A DNA stretch of 64,000 nt from positions 1-64,000 of the forward strand of contig NZ_JASFDV010000015.1 in the NCBI RefSeq assembly GCF_030766825.1, given 5' to 3'. Below the pieces are notes generated by a model. That model saw nothing but the letters and a program-made list of their open reading frames with translations, did no database searches and was not told where the DNA came from. The position numbers and the translations under genes are program-made. Positions 16,197 through 24,929 of this stretch are shown piece by piece. This DNA is from Nocardiopsis sp. CC223A (GTDB lineage: Bacteria > Actinomycetota > Actinomycetes > Streptosporangiales > Streptosporangiaceae). The number at the start of each line of letters is the position of its first letter. Position 1 is the first letter of the stretch.

Positions 16197-17224
16197 GCGG
16201 CGCGGTCGTCCTGCGGGCCGGGCGGGTGAGCGTGCGCCTCTCCCGGCGGGCTCTGGCCGTCCACGCACTGGCCGCCGTGGTGCTGGTCTGCTGTCTGTCG
16301 GCCGCCCTGTCACTGGGCTCGCGCCCGTTGTCGCCCGCCGAGGTGCTGGCGGCGCTGGGCCCCGACGCCCGCGGGCCGGACCGGATGGTCGTCGTGGAGT
16401 GGCGGGCGCCGCGGGCGGTGGCCGCGGCGCTGTTCGGCGCCTGCCTGGGGCTGAGCGGGGGGCTGATCCAGTCGCTCACGCGCAACCCGCTGGGCAGCCC
16501 GGACGTCATCGGGTTCAACACGGGTGCGTTCACCGGTGTCGTGTGCGTGATGCTGCTGGGCGGCACCGGGTTCGCGGTGCTGGCGGGCGGCGCGGTGCTG
16601 GGCGGGCTGGGGACGGCGGCACTGGTGTACGTACTGGCGCTGCGCCGGGGGATGCGGGGGTTCCGGCTCATCGTCGTGGGGATCGCGGTGAGCGCGATGC
16701 TCGGCTCCGTCAACACGTGGTTCTCGGTCAAGGCCGACCTGGACGTGGCGCTGCGCGCCGCCGTCTGGGGGGCGGGGACGCTCAACGGGACGTCGTGGCC
16801 GCCGGTGGCGGCCTGCGCCGTGGCGGCCGCCGCCCTGCTCCTGACGATGCCGGTGCTGGTGCCGCGCATGCGCCAACTGGAGCTGGGCGACGACACCGCG
16901 TCCATGTCGGGGGTGCCCGTGGAGCGGACCAAGGCGCTGATGATGGTGGCGGGCGTGGGGCTCACCTCCGTGGTGACGGCGGTGACCGGACCGATCGCGT
17001 TCGTGGCCCTGGCCGCACCGCAGATCGCCCGGCGGCTCACCGGCCGCGGCGGGGCGGTGGACCCGGTGGGGGCGGCGTTGGTGGGCGCGGTCCTGCTGTC
17101 GCTGGCCGACCTGGTCGCGCAGCACGCCCTGCCGGACACGGCACTGCCGGTGGGTGCGGTGACGGTGTGCCTGGGCGGCGGGTACCTGGTGTGGCTGCTG
17201 GTACGCGAGAGCGGCCGCTCCTGA
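16193..17224 (+). CDS. FecCD-type iron-siderophore permease (second subunit)
   Basis: This 343-residue partner of the previous permease shows the paired signature TRNPLGSPDVIGFNTGAF and the ATPase-contact loop GPIAFVALAAPQIARRLTG. Its GTG overlaps the preceding stop. The cluster would normally end with a FecE/FhuC-type ATPase, but none follows: the next gene, 319 bases on, is a Crp regulator. The ATPase must be shared from another locus, or the system is incomplete. Confidence 0.92.
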   Translation: MSGAVVLRAGRVSVRLSRRALAVHALAAVVLVCCLSAALSLGSRPLSPAEVLAALGPDARGPDRMVVVEWRAPRAVAAALFGACLGLSGGLIQSLTRNPLGSPDVIGFNTGAFTGVVCVMLLGGTGFAVLAGGAVLGGLGTAALVYVLALRRGMRGFRLIVVGIAVSAMLGSVNTWFSVKADLDVALRAAVWGAGTLNGTSWPPVAACAVAAAALLLTMPVLVPRMRQLELGDDTASMSGVPVERTKALMMVAGVGLTSVVTAVTGPIAFVALAAPQIARRLTGRGGAVDPVGAALVGAVLLSLADLVAQHALPDTALPVGAVTVCLGGGYLVWLLVRESGRS

Positions 17225-17543
17225 CCGCGGAGCCGCCGCGGCACCGCGCACCGCCCCGTGCCCCGGGGCGGCCCCGCCGGGCGTCCGGGCCCGCGTTCGC
17301 CGTCCCCCGGCAGCGTTTCCCCGGACGGTCCGATGAGCCGTCCCTCCTGTTCCGTCGCGGCTTTCCCCGCACTTCGTCACGGAGTGAGGCTTTTCCCGGA
17401 GTTCGCCGTACCCCGGGGGGCTTCGGGCTAAGCTGCGATGGCGGACTTCAGCACCCCCGTCCCCGCCCGCCATGCCGCGGATCCCTCCCCGCTGCGGCGA
17501 CGGAACCGTCGAGACCTCCGAAACCCGACCCCTGGCGGCTGTC

Positions 17544-18314
17544 ATGGCGAACCATTCAGCGGTCCGACCCCCCTCGGACACCCCGGCGACCTCAGCGCAC
17601 ACCGCACGCGAGACGGCGTGGCATCCGCGGAGCCTGCTCGCCTCGCTCCCACCGGACGACCGGGCGGCCCTGCTGCGCCTGGGCACCCCGCGCCGCTTCG
17701 AACGGGGTGCGATGCTGATGCGGTTCGGCGAGGCCGGACACGACGCGCACCTGATCCTCGACGGCTGCGTGAAGGTGCTCGGCGGGCACGCCGACGGCCA
17801 CACCACCCTGCTGGCCGTCCGCATGGCGGGCGACATCGTGGGCGAACTCTCGGTCCTGGACGGGCGGCCCCGGTCCGCCACGGTGGAGGCGGCCGCCCCC
17901 ACCCGGGTGCGGACCATCGGCGGCGGGGCGCTGCGGACCTTCCTGCACGAGCACCCCGGGGTGGGCACCGCCGTGCAGCACAACGTCAACGCCAAGTTGC
18001 GCGAGGCCATCGGGCACCGCACGGACAGCTCCGGGGCGCCGGTGATGCTGCGGCTGGTCCGGGTGCTGGACCGGCTGGGCCGGTACTGCGGCCGCCGCAC
18101 CGAGGAGGGCCTGGCCATCTCCGTCCCGCTCAGCCAGGCCGACCTGTCCGCCCTGGTGGGCGCCACCGAGCAGAGCGTCCGTCGGGCGCTGGGCGTGCTC
18201 CGCTCCTCCGGGGTGCTGCTCACCCGGTACCGGTCCCTGGTCATCGCCGACACGGACCGGCTGGCCGCCCTGGCGGAGGAGACGGCTCCGGAGCCCGCGA
18301 GGCGCAGGACGTGA
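17544..18314 (+). CDS. Crp/Fnr family cyclic-nucleotide-responsive regulator
   Basis: This 256-residue regulator has a cNMP-binding beta-roll followed by a winged helix-turn-helix. The phosphate-binding cassette reads GDIVGELSVLDGRPRSATVEA, with Glu101 and Arg110-Ser111 at the positions that hold cAMP in E. coli CRP, so nucleotide binding should be possible. The DNA-binding part is LSQADLSALVGATEQSVRRALGVLRSSGVL. ATG 17544 is chosen; ATG 17472 would add 24 Pro-rich residues without a ribosome site. Its stop overlaps the GTG of a cyclase-like gene, so reader and putative writer of a nucleotide signal are coupled. Confidence 0.9.
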   Translation: MANHSAVRPPSDTPATSAHTARETAWHPRSLLASLPPDDRAALLRLGTPRRFERGAMLMRFGEAGHDAHLILDGCVKVLGGHADGHTTLLAVRMAGDIVGELSVLDGRPRSATVEAAAPTRVRTIGGGALRTFLHEHPGVGTAVQHNVNAKLREAIGHRTDSSGAPVMLRLVRVLDRLGRYCGRRTEEGLAISVPLSQADLSALVGATEQSVRRALGVLRSSGVLLTRYRSLVIADTDRLAALAEETAPEPARRRT

Positions 18315-19144
18315 GCGGGCTGCCGCCCGGGAAACGGCGCGTCTGCCTCATGGCGGACATCGAGTCGTACAGCACCCGGCGCAACACCGAACAGCTCTCC
18401 CTCCAGAAACGGCTGCGCTCCGTGGTGGAGGAGGCGGTGACCGCCGCGGGGGTCCCCCGGCGGCGGGTCGACGTCCAGGAACAGGGCGACGGGCTGCTGG
18501 TCCTGCTTCCGCAGAAGCTGGACGACGAGCCGCGGGCGGTGTCCCTGCTGTACACGGCCCTGGGCGACGCCGTGGGCCGGGGCAACCTGCGGGTGCGGGC
18601 CTCCCTGCGCATGCGGCTGCGGGTGGCCGTCGGCCAGGGCATCACCCACCGCGGGGCCAACGGGTGGAGCGGCGACGGGGTACTGGAGGTGTCCCGGCTG
18701 TGCGACTGCGGGCCGCTGCGCGCCGCCCTGGCGGAGAACCCCGGGCGCGACGTGGGGGTGATCCTGCCCCACCACCTGTACCGGGACCTGGTCGAACAGG
18801 GGGACTACCCGGGTCTGGCCCCGGAGGGGTTCACCCGGGTGGCGGTGGAGCTGCGGCCGGAGCGGCTGTCCGGGGACGCCTGGATCGGCCTGCCGGAGAC
18901 GGCCGCCGCCCCCGGCCCGCGGGCCGCGCCCGAACACGACCGGCGGGTGCGGGGGCTGGGCCTGTCCCTGACCGACGGGATGGCGCGCGGGGCGGGGGCC
19001 GCGGCCGGGGCCGCCGCCATGGGGTTCGTGCTGGACCACACCCTGTCCTCCGGTTCCGACGGGGACGGGGGCCCGGCCGACGCGCAGGAGGACCCCGGTG
19101 CGGGCGGCGAAGCGGACGGCGGCACGGACGCCGACGCGGGGTGA
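18311..19144 (+). CDS. Class III nucleotidyl cyclase-like protein
   Basis: This 277-residue protein has a class III cyclase fold at residues 10-190. Two metal-binding Asp are present: Asp16 in MADIESYS and Asp60 in QGDGLLVLL. They are 44 residues apart, the spacing in authentic adenylyl cyclases. The helix that carries the transition-state Asn and Arg reads GDGVLEVSRLCD, keeping Arg but not Asn, so the reaction or base may be unusual. The last 80 residues are Gly/Ala/Asp-rich with one weak hydrophobic stretch (GAAAGAAAMGFVLDHTL) that might touch membrane. Its GTG overlaps the Crp stop (GTGA). Activity and product are unproven; it could be a nucleotide sensor rather than an enzyme. Confidence 0.72.
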   Translation: MSGLPPGKRRVCLMADIESYSTRRNTEQLSLQKRLRSVVEEAVTAAGVPRRRVDVQEQGDGLLVLLPQKLDDEPRAVSLLYTALGDAVGRGNLRVRASLRMRLRVAVGQGITHRGANGWSGDGVLEVSRLCDCGPLRAALAENPGRDVGVILPHHLYRDLVEQGDYPGLAPEGFTRVAVELRPERLSGDAWIGLPETAAAPGPRAAPEHDRRVRGLGLSLTDGMARGAGAAAGAAAMGFVLDHTLSSGSDGDGGPADAQEDPGAGGEADGGTDADAG

Positions 19145-19149
19145 GGCCC

Positions 19150-19191
19150 GACCGGACCGCGGGGGCCCGGCCGGGCGTCCGCGGTCCGGTC
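19150..19191. terminator. Terminator between cyclase and dynamin operons
   Basis: A perfect 13-bp stem (GACCGGACCGCGG and its complement) closes a 16-base GC-rich loop in the 45-base gap between the convergent operons. Confidence 0.7.
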
Positions 19192-21145
19192 AACGGGCGG
19201 CGGCCCACTCCTCGACCTTGCGCGCCGCCCGGTCCTGGATGGAGTCCAGGGAGCGCTGGTGCCCGGCGAGCCGCCGCCTGCGCTCGTCGGCGGCCTCCTT
19301 GGCCTGGTCCCGCTGCTGGAGCGCGTACTGCACCTGGTCGCGGACCTCGGTGATGGAGTCGGCGAGGTCGCGGTCGACGCGCTGCCGGTGGGCGTCCAGT
19401 TCCCGGTGGACGTCGGCGGCGAGGTCGGCGGCCAGCTCCGGGACCTTGGCGCGCAGTGTCGCGGCGACGGACTCGGCCGTGGTGCGCACGATCCTGTCGT
19501 TCAGCTTGTCCATCTTGAGCAGGGTGTTCACGAACCCGGTGGTGAAGACCGCGGCGGCGAGCATGACGGGGCCGAAGCCCAGCATGCTCAGGCCGAAGGC
19601 GACCGCCAGCTGCGGGACGAGCGTCTTGGCCATCTCCTTGAACCCGAGCTGGGAGCCGACCAGCAGGGCTCCCGGGTTGAGGAGCAGGCCGACGCCGACC
19701 CCGGTGATCCGGGAGAGCGTGGAGGGCAGGTGCTCCCCGCCGTCGGGGTCGCCGGCGTTGAGCAGGGAGGTCCGGATCGATTCGAGGTTCTCGGCGAAGG
19801 AGACGAACCGCTCGCCGATCTGCTCCTCCAGGTCGGTGGCGCGCTCGTCCAGCAGGGCCGCCAGCTCCGTCTCCCGCCAGTGTTCGACGTGGGCCATGAT
19901 GCGGCCGCTCAGGTCCTCCGTCACCTCCTGGGCCCGCGCCTGGGCCTGGGACCTGGCCTTCCAGAACTTGAGGGTGACCCGGCTCTCGTGATCGCCCTCC
20001 TGCGCCCACTCGACGCAGGAGGCGGCGGCGGACCGGAGCATCCGCTCGGCGGCGTCGACCACCATGAGCCGGGTGGCCTCCAGGTGGTTGCGGACGGTGC
20101 GGTCGATACCGCTGCGCTCCTCCCACAGCCGGTCCAGGGGGATCTGCTGGCGCTCGTACTCCTCGGTGAGCCGTTCCAGGTCCTGGTCCATGAGGGTGTA
20201 CAGGTCGTCGATGGTGGAGCGGGCCCGCGCGGCCAGGGCGCGGATCTCCGAGGACGCACCGATGATCTTGACCCGGCTGCGCTGCTCGGTGAGGAAGCGC
20301 TCCAGGTTCTCCTCGAATTCGGGCACGCCGGAGGCCGCGAGGGCGCCCGGCGCGCCCTCGGTGCGCCCGCGCAGCGCGCCGCGCGCGTCGGTGAACAGGA
20401 CCCGCTCCCCGGTCAGCCCCCACCTGTCGCGGACCCGGCGCAGCACGTTCTCGCGGAACTCGTCGACCTCGTCCTGGTCCACCTGGTCGATCCGGTTGAC
20501 CACGAGGTAGAGGTTGTCGTGGTCGAACACGCCCAGGTCCTGGTCGATGACGGTGCGCTCGCTCTCCGTCAGGGCCTGGACCGCGTTGACCACGAACACC
20601 ACGGCGTCGGCCTCGGCCGTGTACCGGAGGGTGATGCGGGAGCGCTCGGGGTCCTCGTTGAGGCCGGGCGAGTCGACGATCCGGACGTTGTTGCGGCACA
20701 GCTCCAGCGGCCAGGCGACCTCGGCCCGTTCCCAGGTCCGGGGTGAGGTGCCGTCGGCGTCGATCGTGATGTGGTGGACGAGTTCCTCGGGGGCGACGGC
20801 GAGTGGCCGCGCGTCCGCGGCGAGCGGGTGGAGGGTGACGGCGCGCTCCTCTCCCCAGGTGACGACGGTGAGGACGGCGGTGGTCGGCCACCCCTTGGCG
20901 GGGAGCACCTTCTCGCCGAGCAGGGCGTTGACGAGGGTGCTCTTGCCCGCGTTGAACTCGCCCATGAACACGACCGAGAAGTCGTCCCTGAGCACACGGT
21001 GGCGCAGGTCGGCGACCTGGCCCCCCAGTGTCCTCTGGCCGAGTTCCCCGACCGCTCCGGCCAGCCCGTCCACCAGGTCCAGGAGTTCCCCCCGCACCTG
21101 GCCGAACGCCTGGTATCCGCTGATCACCCGTGTGGTCCGGGTCAT
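19190..21145 (-). CDS. Bacterial dynamin-like GTPase (third gene of operon)
   Basis: This 651-residue protein has an N-terminal dynamin-type GTPase domain: P-loop GEFNAGKST (residues 62-70), switch TT in GWPTTAVLT, DSPG (G3) and VVNRID (G4). Helical stalk segments follow. A hydrophobic pair at about residues 480-560 (ITGVGVGLLLNPGALLVG and LAVAFGLSMLGFGPVMLAAA) resembles the membrane paddle of bacterial dynamins, and a basic coiled coil ends the chain. Such proteins remodel or protect membranes; Streptomyces DynA/DynB act at sporulation septa, and others aid phage resistance. The start overlaps the previous stop (ATGA). Confidence 0.88.
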   Translation of the reverse strand: MTRTTRVISGYQAFGQVRGELLDLVDGLAGAVGELGQRTLGGQVADLRHRVLRDDFSVVFMGEFNAGKSTLVNALLGEKVLPAKGWPTTAVLTVVTWGEERAVTLHPLAADARPLAVAPEELVHHITIDADGTSPRTWERAEVAWPLELCRNNVRIVDSPGLNEDPERSRITLRYTAEADAVVFVVNAVQALTESERTVIDQDLGVFDHDNLYLVVNRIDQVDQDEVDEFRENVLRRVRDRWGLTGERVLFTDARGALRGRTEGAPGALAASGVPEFEENLERFLTEQRSRVKIIGASSEIRALAARARSTIDDLYTLMDQDLERLTEEYERQQIPLDRLWEERSGIDRTVRNHLEATRLMVVDAAERMLRSAAASCVEWAQEGDHESRVTLKFWKARSQAQARAQEVTEDLSGRIMAHVEHWRETELAALLDERATDLEEQIGERFVSFAENLESIRTSLLNAGDPDGGEHLPSTLSRITGVGVGLLLNPGALLVGSQLGFKEMAKTLVPQLAVAFGLSMLGFGPVMLAAAVFTTGFVNTLLKMDKLNDRIVRTTAESVAATLRAKVPELAADLAADVHRELDAHRQRVDRDLADSITEVRDQVQYALQQRDQAKEAADERRRRLAGHQRSLDSIQDRAARKVEEWAAAR

Positions 21146-22800
21146 CGTCCCGCTCCCCTCGTCTGTACGGGCCCCGCCTCAGCGAGGACCTCGGCGGTCA
21201 GTTCCCGGACCCGGTCCGCGATCGCGGTCCAGTCCGGTCCGGGTTCGATGGCGGGCACGGAGGGCCCGTCGCCGCGGTGCCACTCCTCGCGTGAGCGGGT
21301 CACCTCGTCCTCCAGGTAGCCGTAGAGCCGGTCCAGCTCGTCGCGGACGGCGTCCGCGCAGGCGTCGATCTCGGCGTCCACCAGCACGGGCAGCCGCTCT
21401 CCCACCGTGTCGCGCTGCTCCTGGGCGAGGGAGCGCAACCGGACCTCGCCCAGGGTGGTGCCGACCACCGAGGCGGTCAGGGCCAGCACCGGGCCGAAGC
21501 CGGGCAGCAGCAGCGCCGCCGCCAGGGCCGCCCCGGAGGGCGCGACCCGGTAGACGACCCGGCGGCGGCCCAGGTCGGTCAGGTCCCGGTCGTCGGGCAC
21601 CGGGACCTCGACCCTGGCGAACCCGGAGGCCGGCGGGTCGGGTACCCGCAGGTGCAGGCCGAAGGATTCCGACAGGGCCGCGTCCACCGCGGTGATGTCC
21701 TGGGCCGCGACCGGCTGGAGCTTGAGGCGGATCTGCTCGTTCCAGAGGGTGAGCCGCTGCCCGATCCGGTGCGGCAGGTCGCGGGTCCACCAGCGCTGGG
21801 GGTTGGTGCTGTTGCCCAGTTCGTAGCGGAGTGCGGCGGCCAGGGTGTCGCGGGTGCGGTCGCGGTCCTCCCGCAGGCGCGTGTACACGGCGTTGCGGCG
21901 GGCGCGGACGTCCTCGCGCAGCAGGTCGAACTCGCGGAGCCGGTCCTCGTGGACGTGCCGGGCGGCCGCGGCCTCCCGGGCCCGCAGCGCGCGGTCGGCG
22001 GCGGCCTCCCGCTCCCCCGCCGCGGCGCGCTCTCCGATCCGGGTCAGGCAGGCGGCGAGCCGGTGGGCGACGTGGTGGTCGCGCGCGGCGCCGGGCCCGT
22101 CGGCGGCGTACGCCAGCCAGGCGCGGACGTCCTCGGGGAGCGGGGCGGAGCCGTCCCCCGCCGGTACGACGGCGACGCCCAGGTCCGGTGACATCTCGTG
22201 AGCGCGCTCGCGGACGTAGCGCACGACCTCGTCACGCTCCTCCTCGTCCACGAGTTCGGTGTGGACGAGGACGATGAGGACGTGCCCGGGTGCCAGGCCG
22301 CGGTCGAACAGCCCCTCCAGGAGCGACCGTTCGGTGAGGGTGAAGGCCGCGGTCGCGGTCAGGGTCAGCAGGACGGCGTCGGCGGCGTGGGCGGCCTGGT
22401 CGCCCTCGGGGACGAGGAGGAACTCCAGCCCCCGGTCGGCCAGCGCCGGGGTGCCGGCCCGGACGGCGGTGATCTCCGGGTCGGGTCCGGGCGCCGCCTC
22501 CAGGCGGGTCCAGCCCCGGCCGGTCCGGGCCTCCCAGGTGTCGCGGTCGGCGGGGTGGACCAGCACCGGAAGGTCGGCGCCCCGGCCGCGCGGCAGGATC
22601 GGGCGGCCGACCAGGGCGTTGAGCAGCCGGATGCGCTCGGGCACGGGTCCCATCGCGACGGCCACACGGACCTGTTCGCGTTCGGCGTGCGCGGCGATGT
22701 CGGAGAGTTCGTCGAGCAGGGCGGTGTCGGCCCCGGCCAGGTCGGCCAGGGTACGGGCGGCGGAGAGTCGCTCGCCGAAGGGGCGCGGCGGCTCAGTCAT
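21142..22800 (-). CDS. Dynamin-like pseudo-GTPase (second gene of operon)
   Basis: This 552-residue protein lies between two dynamin GTPases and shares their layout: an alpha/beta head, a long charged coiled-coil region (HEDRLREFDLLREDVRARRNAVYTRLREDRDR, in parts), a hydrophobic pair around GAALAAALLLPGFGPVLALTASVVGTTLG, and a C-terminal helix bundle. The nucleotide motifs have decayed: the P-loop position reads MGPVPERIRLLNALVG with no Gly-Lys-Ser/Thr, and no DxPG is found. It probably acts as a structural partner of its neighbours. The ATG at 22800 lies inside the upstream gene. Confidence 0.78.
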   Translation of the reverse strand: MTEPPRPFGERLSAARTLADLAGADTALLDELSDIAAHAEREQVRVAVAMGPVPERIRLLNALVGRPILPRGRGADLPVLVHPADRDTWEARTGRGWTRLEAAPGPDPEITAVRAGTPALADRGLEFLLVPEGDQAAHAADAVLLTLTATAAFTLTERSLLEGLFDRGLAPGHVLIVLVHTELVDEEERDEVVRYVRERAHEMSPDLGVAVVPAGDGSAPLPEDVRAWLAYAADGPGAARDHHVAHRLAACLTRIGERAAAGEREAAADRALRAREAAAARHVHEDRLREFDLLREDVRARRNAVYTRLREDRDRTRDTLAAALRYELGNSTNPQRWWTRDLPHRIGQRLTLWNEQIRLKLQPVAAQDITAVDAALSESFGLHLRVPDPPASGFARVEVPVPDDRDLTDLGRRRVVYRVAPSGAALAAALLLPGFGPVLALTASVVGTTLGEVRLRSLAQEQRDTVGERLPVLVDAEIDACADAVRDELDRLYGYLEDEVTRSREEWHRGDGPSVPAIEPGPDWTAIADRVRELTAEVLAEAGPVQTRGAGR

Positions 22801-24799
22801 CGAGACCTCCGAAGTGGTCGGTGGTGGTGAGGGCGGCGACGCCGCGCAGCCGGGCGCGCTCGCGCGCGACCTCCGCGCGGTGTGCGACCGCCTCGGCGTG
22901 CCCCTCGGCCAGGGCACGGGATCGCTCGGTGAGGGTCTCCTGTTCGGCGCGGTGGGCGCGGTGCAGGGCGGCCACGGTGTCGGCGTAGGTGTCCCGGTAC
23001 CAGCGGGCGCGGCCGCGCAGTTCGGATTCGGCCTGCGCGACCAGGCCGTCGGCGGCCTCCAGCAGGTGGTCGACGATGTCGGAGACCGCGTCCTCCAACG
23101 GCCCGTAGGCCCGGGTGACGGCTTCGTCGCGGACCGTTTCCATGTCCCGGACGAAGAGGTGGCCGCCCAGGAAGCCTCCGATGATGCCGCCCAGCACGGT
23201 GCCCACCCCGGGCAGTAGGAACGACCCGATGAGGGCTCCGGCGCCGAAGCCGCCGCCGATGGACATGACGTCGCGGCGGCCGTCGGCGGCGAGGAACGCC
23301 TCGGCCGCCACGAAGTCGTGCGCGGCGGGGCGCATGTCGAGGGCACCGCCGCGGGCGTCGGAGCGGGCGAGTTCGGCGCGGGGCGCCGTGTCGATCCTGC
23401 GGAGCGCGTCGTAGGCCAGCATGAAGGCGGCCCGCAGATCGGCCAGCACCGAGTCCAGGCAGCCGCCGATCCGCCTGTGGACGCGATCGGCGCCCATGTC
23501 CAGGAAGACCCGCAGCCGGGTGTCCGCCCAGGGGGCGATGTCGGTGGTGAGCACCTGGCGCACCTGCGCGGCGTTGGCGCAGGGTTTCATGGCCTCGTGC
23601 ATCCGCTCGCGGATGCCGGCGAGGGTGTTCTCGGCGTCCCGCTGGAGGTCGGTGCCGAGGGAGGCGCGTTCGGCGGTGAGGGCGCCCAGACCGGTCTCGA
23701 CCTGGCGGGCGAGGAGTTCGTTCATGTCGGCGGGGGTGGCCGCGTCCAGTTCGACACGTCGCCGTTCGAGGCCGTCGCGGTACTCCCCGAGGTCCTGTTC
23801 GAGTTCGGCGAGTGCGCCGGAGACGACCCGCAGGGCGGTGTCGGCGACCGCGGAGGGGCGGCGCAGCTCGGTGACGCGACGCAGCCAGGTCCGGGTGAGC
23901 TCGAAGCGCTCCACCCAGACGCGGTCCGCGGTCGCGGCCCCCTCCGGGCGCAGCGACCTGACCACGTGCAGCGGTGCGACCCACGCCAGATCGGGATCGA
24001 CCCCGAGGTGGTCGCCGATCCGGCGGCGGGCGGCGGCGTCCATGGGGTCGAGCTCGTCCGGTTCGATGTCGTCGGCGCGGGTCACCACGAACACGCAGCG
24101 GGCGCGCAGCCCGTCGTCCAGTTCCTCCGTGAGGAACGCCGCCATGCTCTCGGGCAGGACCTTGCTCTGCTGGTTGACGACGACGGCGGCGTCGGCGTCG
24201 GCGATCGCCTGCCGGGTCAGGTCGGCGTACCCGCGGGTGGACTCGGCGCCGGGTGTGTCGATGAGCACGAGCCCGCTGGCCAGCAGGGGCGAGGGGAGCT
24301 CGACCCGCACCGAGGCGACCAGGGGCGCCACGGCGGGGTCGGTCGTGACGGTGCGCAGGGCGTCGCGCAGCGGCAGGACGTCCAGTGCCCGCTTCACCTC
24401 GTGGACGGCGCGGGCGGCGGTGGCGGCCCGGACCGGTCGGAGCCGTCCTTCTCCGACCGGTACCGGGCCCTCCCCCTCCCATCGGTCTCCGTCCCGGAAC
24501 CCGACCCGGAGGGTGAACCGGCGGCCGTAGGAGATGTGGACCACCGCGGCGGTGGTCTCGCCGATCCCTGAGGCCAGGAGCTCGATCTCCAGGAGCGCGT
24601 TGATGAAGGTGCTCTTGCCGCTGCTGAAGGCGCCCAGCACCGCCAGGTGGTAGTGCTGTTCCGCCAGCCTCCTGCGGGCACGGCCCAGCGTCGCGCCCCA
24701 CAGGGCGCGCCGCGGGTCGTCCCCGTCGTACAGGCCGAGCAGTCCCTCGGCGAAGTCGAGCCGTTCCCCGGCCGCCGTGACCCCTGGTGGCATCCGCAT
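22793..24799 (-). CDS. Bacterial dynamin-like GTPase (first gene of operon)
   Basis: This 668-residue dynamin-like protein has P-loop GAFSSGKST (residues 56-64), TTAA in switch 1, LIDTPGAES (G3) and VVTRADD (G4). A stalk of long helices follows, then a glycine-rich hydrophobic hairpin SIGGGFGAGALIGSFLLPGVG with VLGGIIGGFLGGHLF, the likely membrane-inserting paddle, and a coiled coil. ATG 24799 follows GGGGAG; ATG 24832 is an alternative. The next gene overlaps by 8 bases, and all three dynamin genes are co-translated. Paired bacterial dynamins often work as hetero-oligomers. Confidence 0.88.
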   Translation of the reverse strand: MRMPPGVTAAGERLDFAEGLLGLYDGDDPRRALWGATLGRARRRLAEQHYHLAVLGAFSSGKSTFINALLEIELLASGIGETTAAVVHISYGRRFTLRVGFRDGDRWEGEGPVPVGEGRLRPVRAATAARAVHEVKRALDVLPLRDALRTVTTDPAVAPLVASVRVELPSPLLASGLVLIDTPGAESTRGYADLTRQAIADADAAVVVNQQSKVLPESMAAFLTEELDDGLRARCVFVVTRADDIEPDELDPMDAAARRRIGDHLGVDPDLAWVAPLHVVRSLRPEGAATADRVWVERFELTRTWLRRVTELRRPSAVADTALRVVSGALAELEQDLGEYRDGLERRRVELDAATPADMNELLARQVETGLGALTAERASLGTDLQRDAENTLAGIRERMHEAMKPCANAAQVRQVLTTDIAPWADTRLRVFLDMGADRVHRRIGGCLDSVLADLRAAFMLAYDALRRIDTAPRAELARSDARGGALDMRPAAHDFVAAEAFLAADGRRDVMSIGGGFGAGALIGSFLLPGVGTVLGGIIGGFLGGHLFVRDMETVRDEAVTRAYGPLEDAVSDIVDHLLEAADGLVAQAESELRGRARWYRDTYADTVAALHRAHRAEQETLTERSRALAEGHAEAVAHRAEVARERARLRGVAALTTTDHFGGLDD

Positions 24800-24809
24800 G
24801 GCCGCTCCC

Positions 24810-24827
24810 CTCGTTCGAGAGAACGAG
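24810..24827. promoter_or_regulatory. Inverted repeat before the dynamin operon
   Basis: CTCGTTCGAGAGAACGAG has perfect 7-base arms around a 4-base centre and lies 10 bases before the start of the first dynamin gene. It could be an operator or a small leader hairpin. Confidence 0.35.
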
Positions 24828-24929
24828 ACCACGGCATCGACCGGGCTGAATAGCGCAAATGCTCGGTTCCGCGGAGCAATCCCCTACGCGGCCGCCCCGT
24901 CACCCACCGCACCCTGTGGGCGGGGGCCG

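Noticed and set aside
17544-19144. Calling the Crp/cyclase pair a Pycsar anti-phage system
   Set aside because: Pycsar pairs a pyrimidine cyclase with a toxic effector (membrane or TIR). Here the partner is a transcription factor, so only the cyclase idea is shared.
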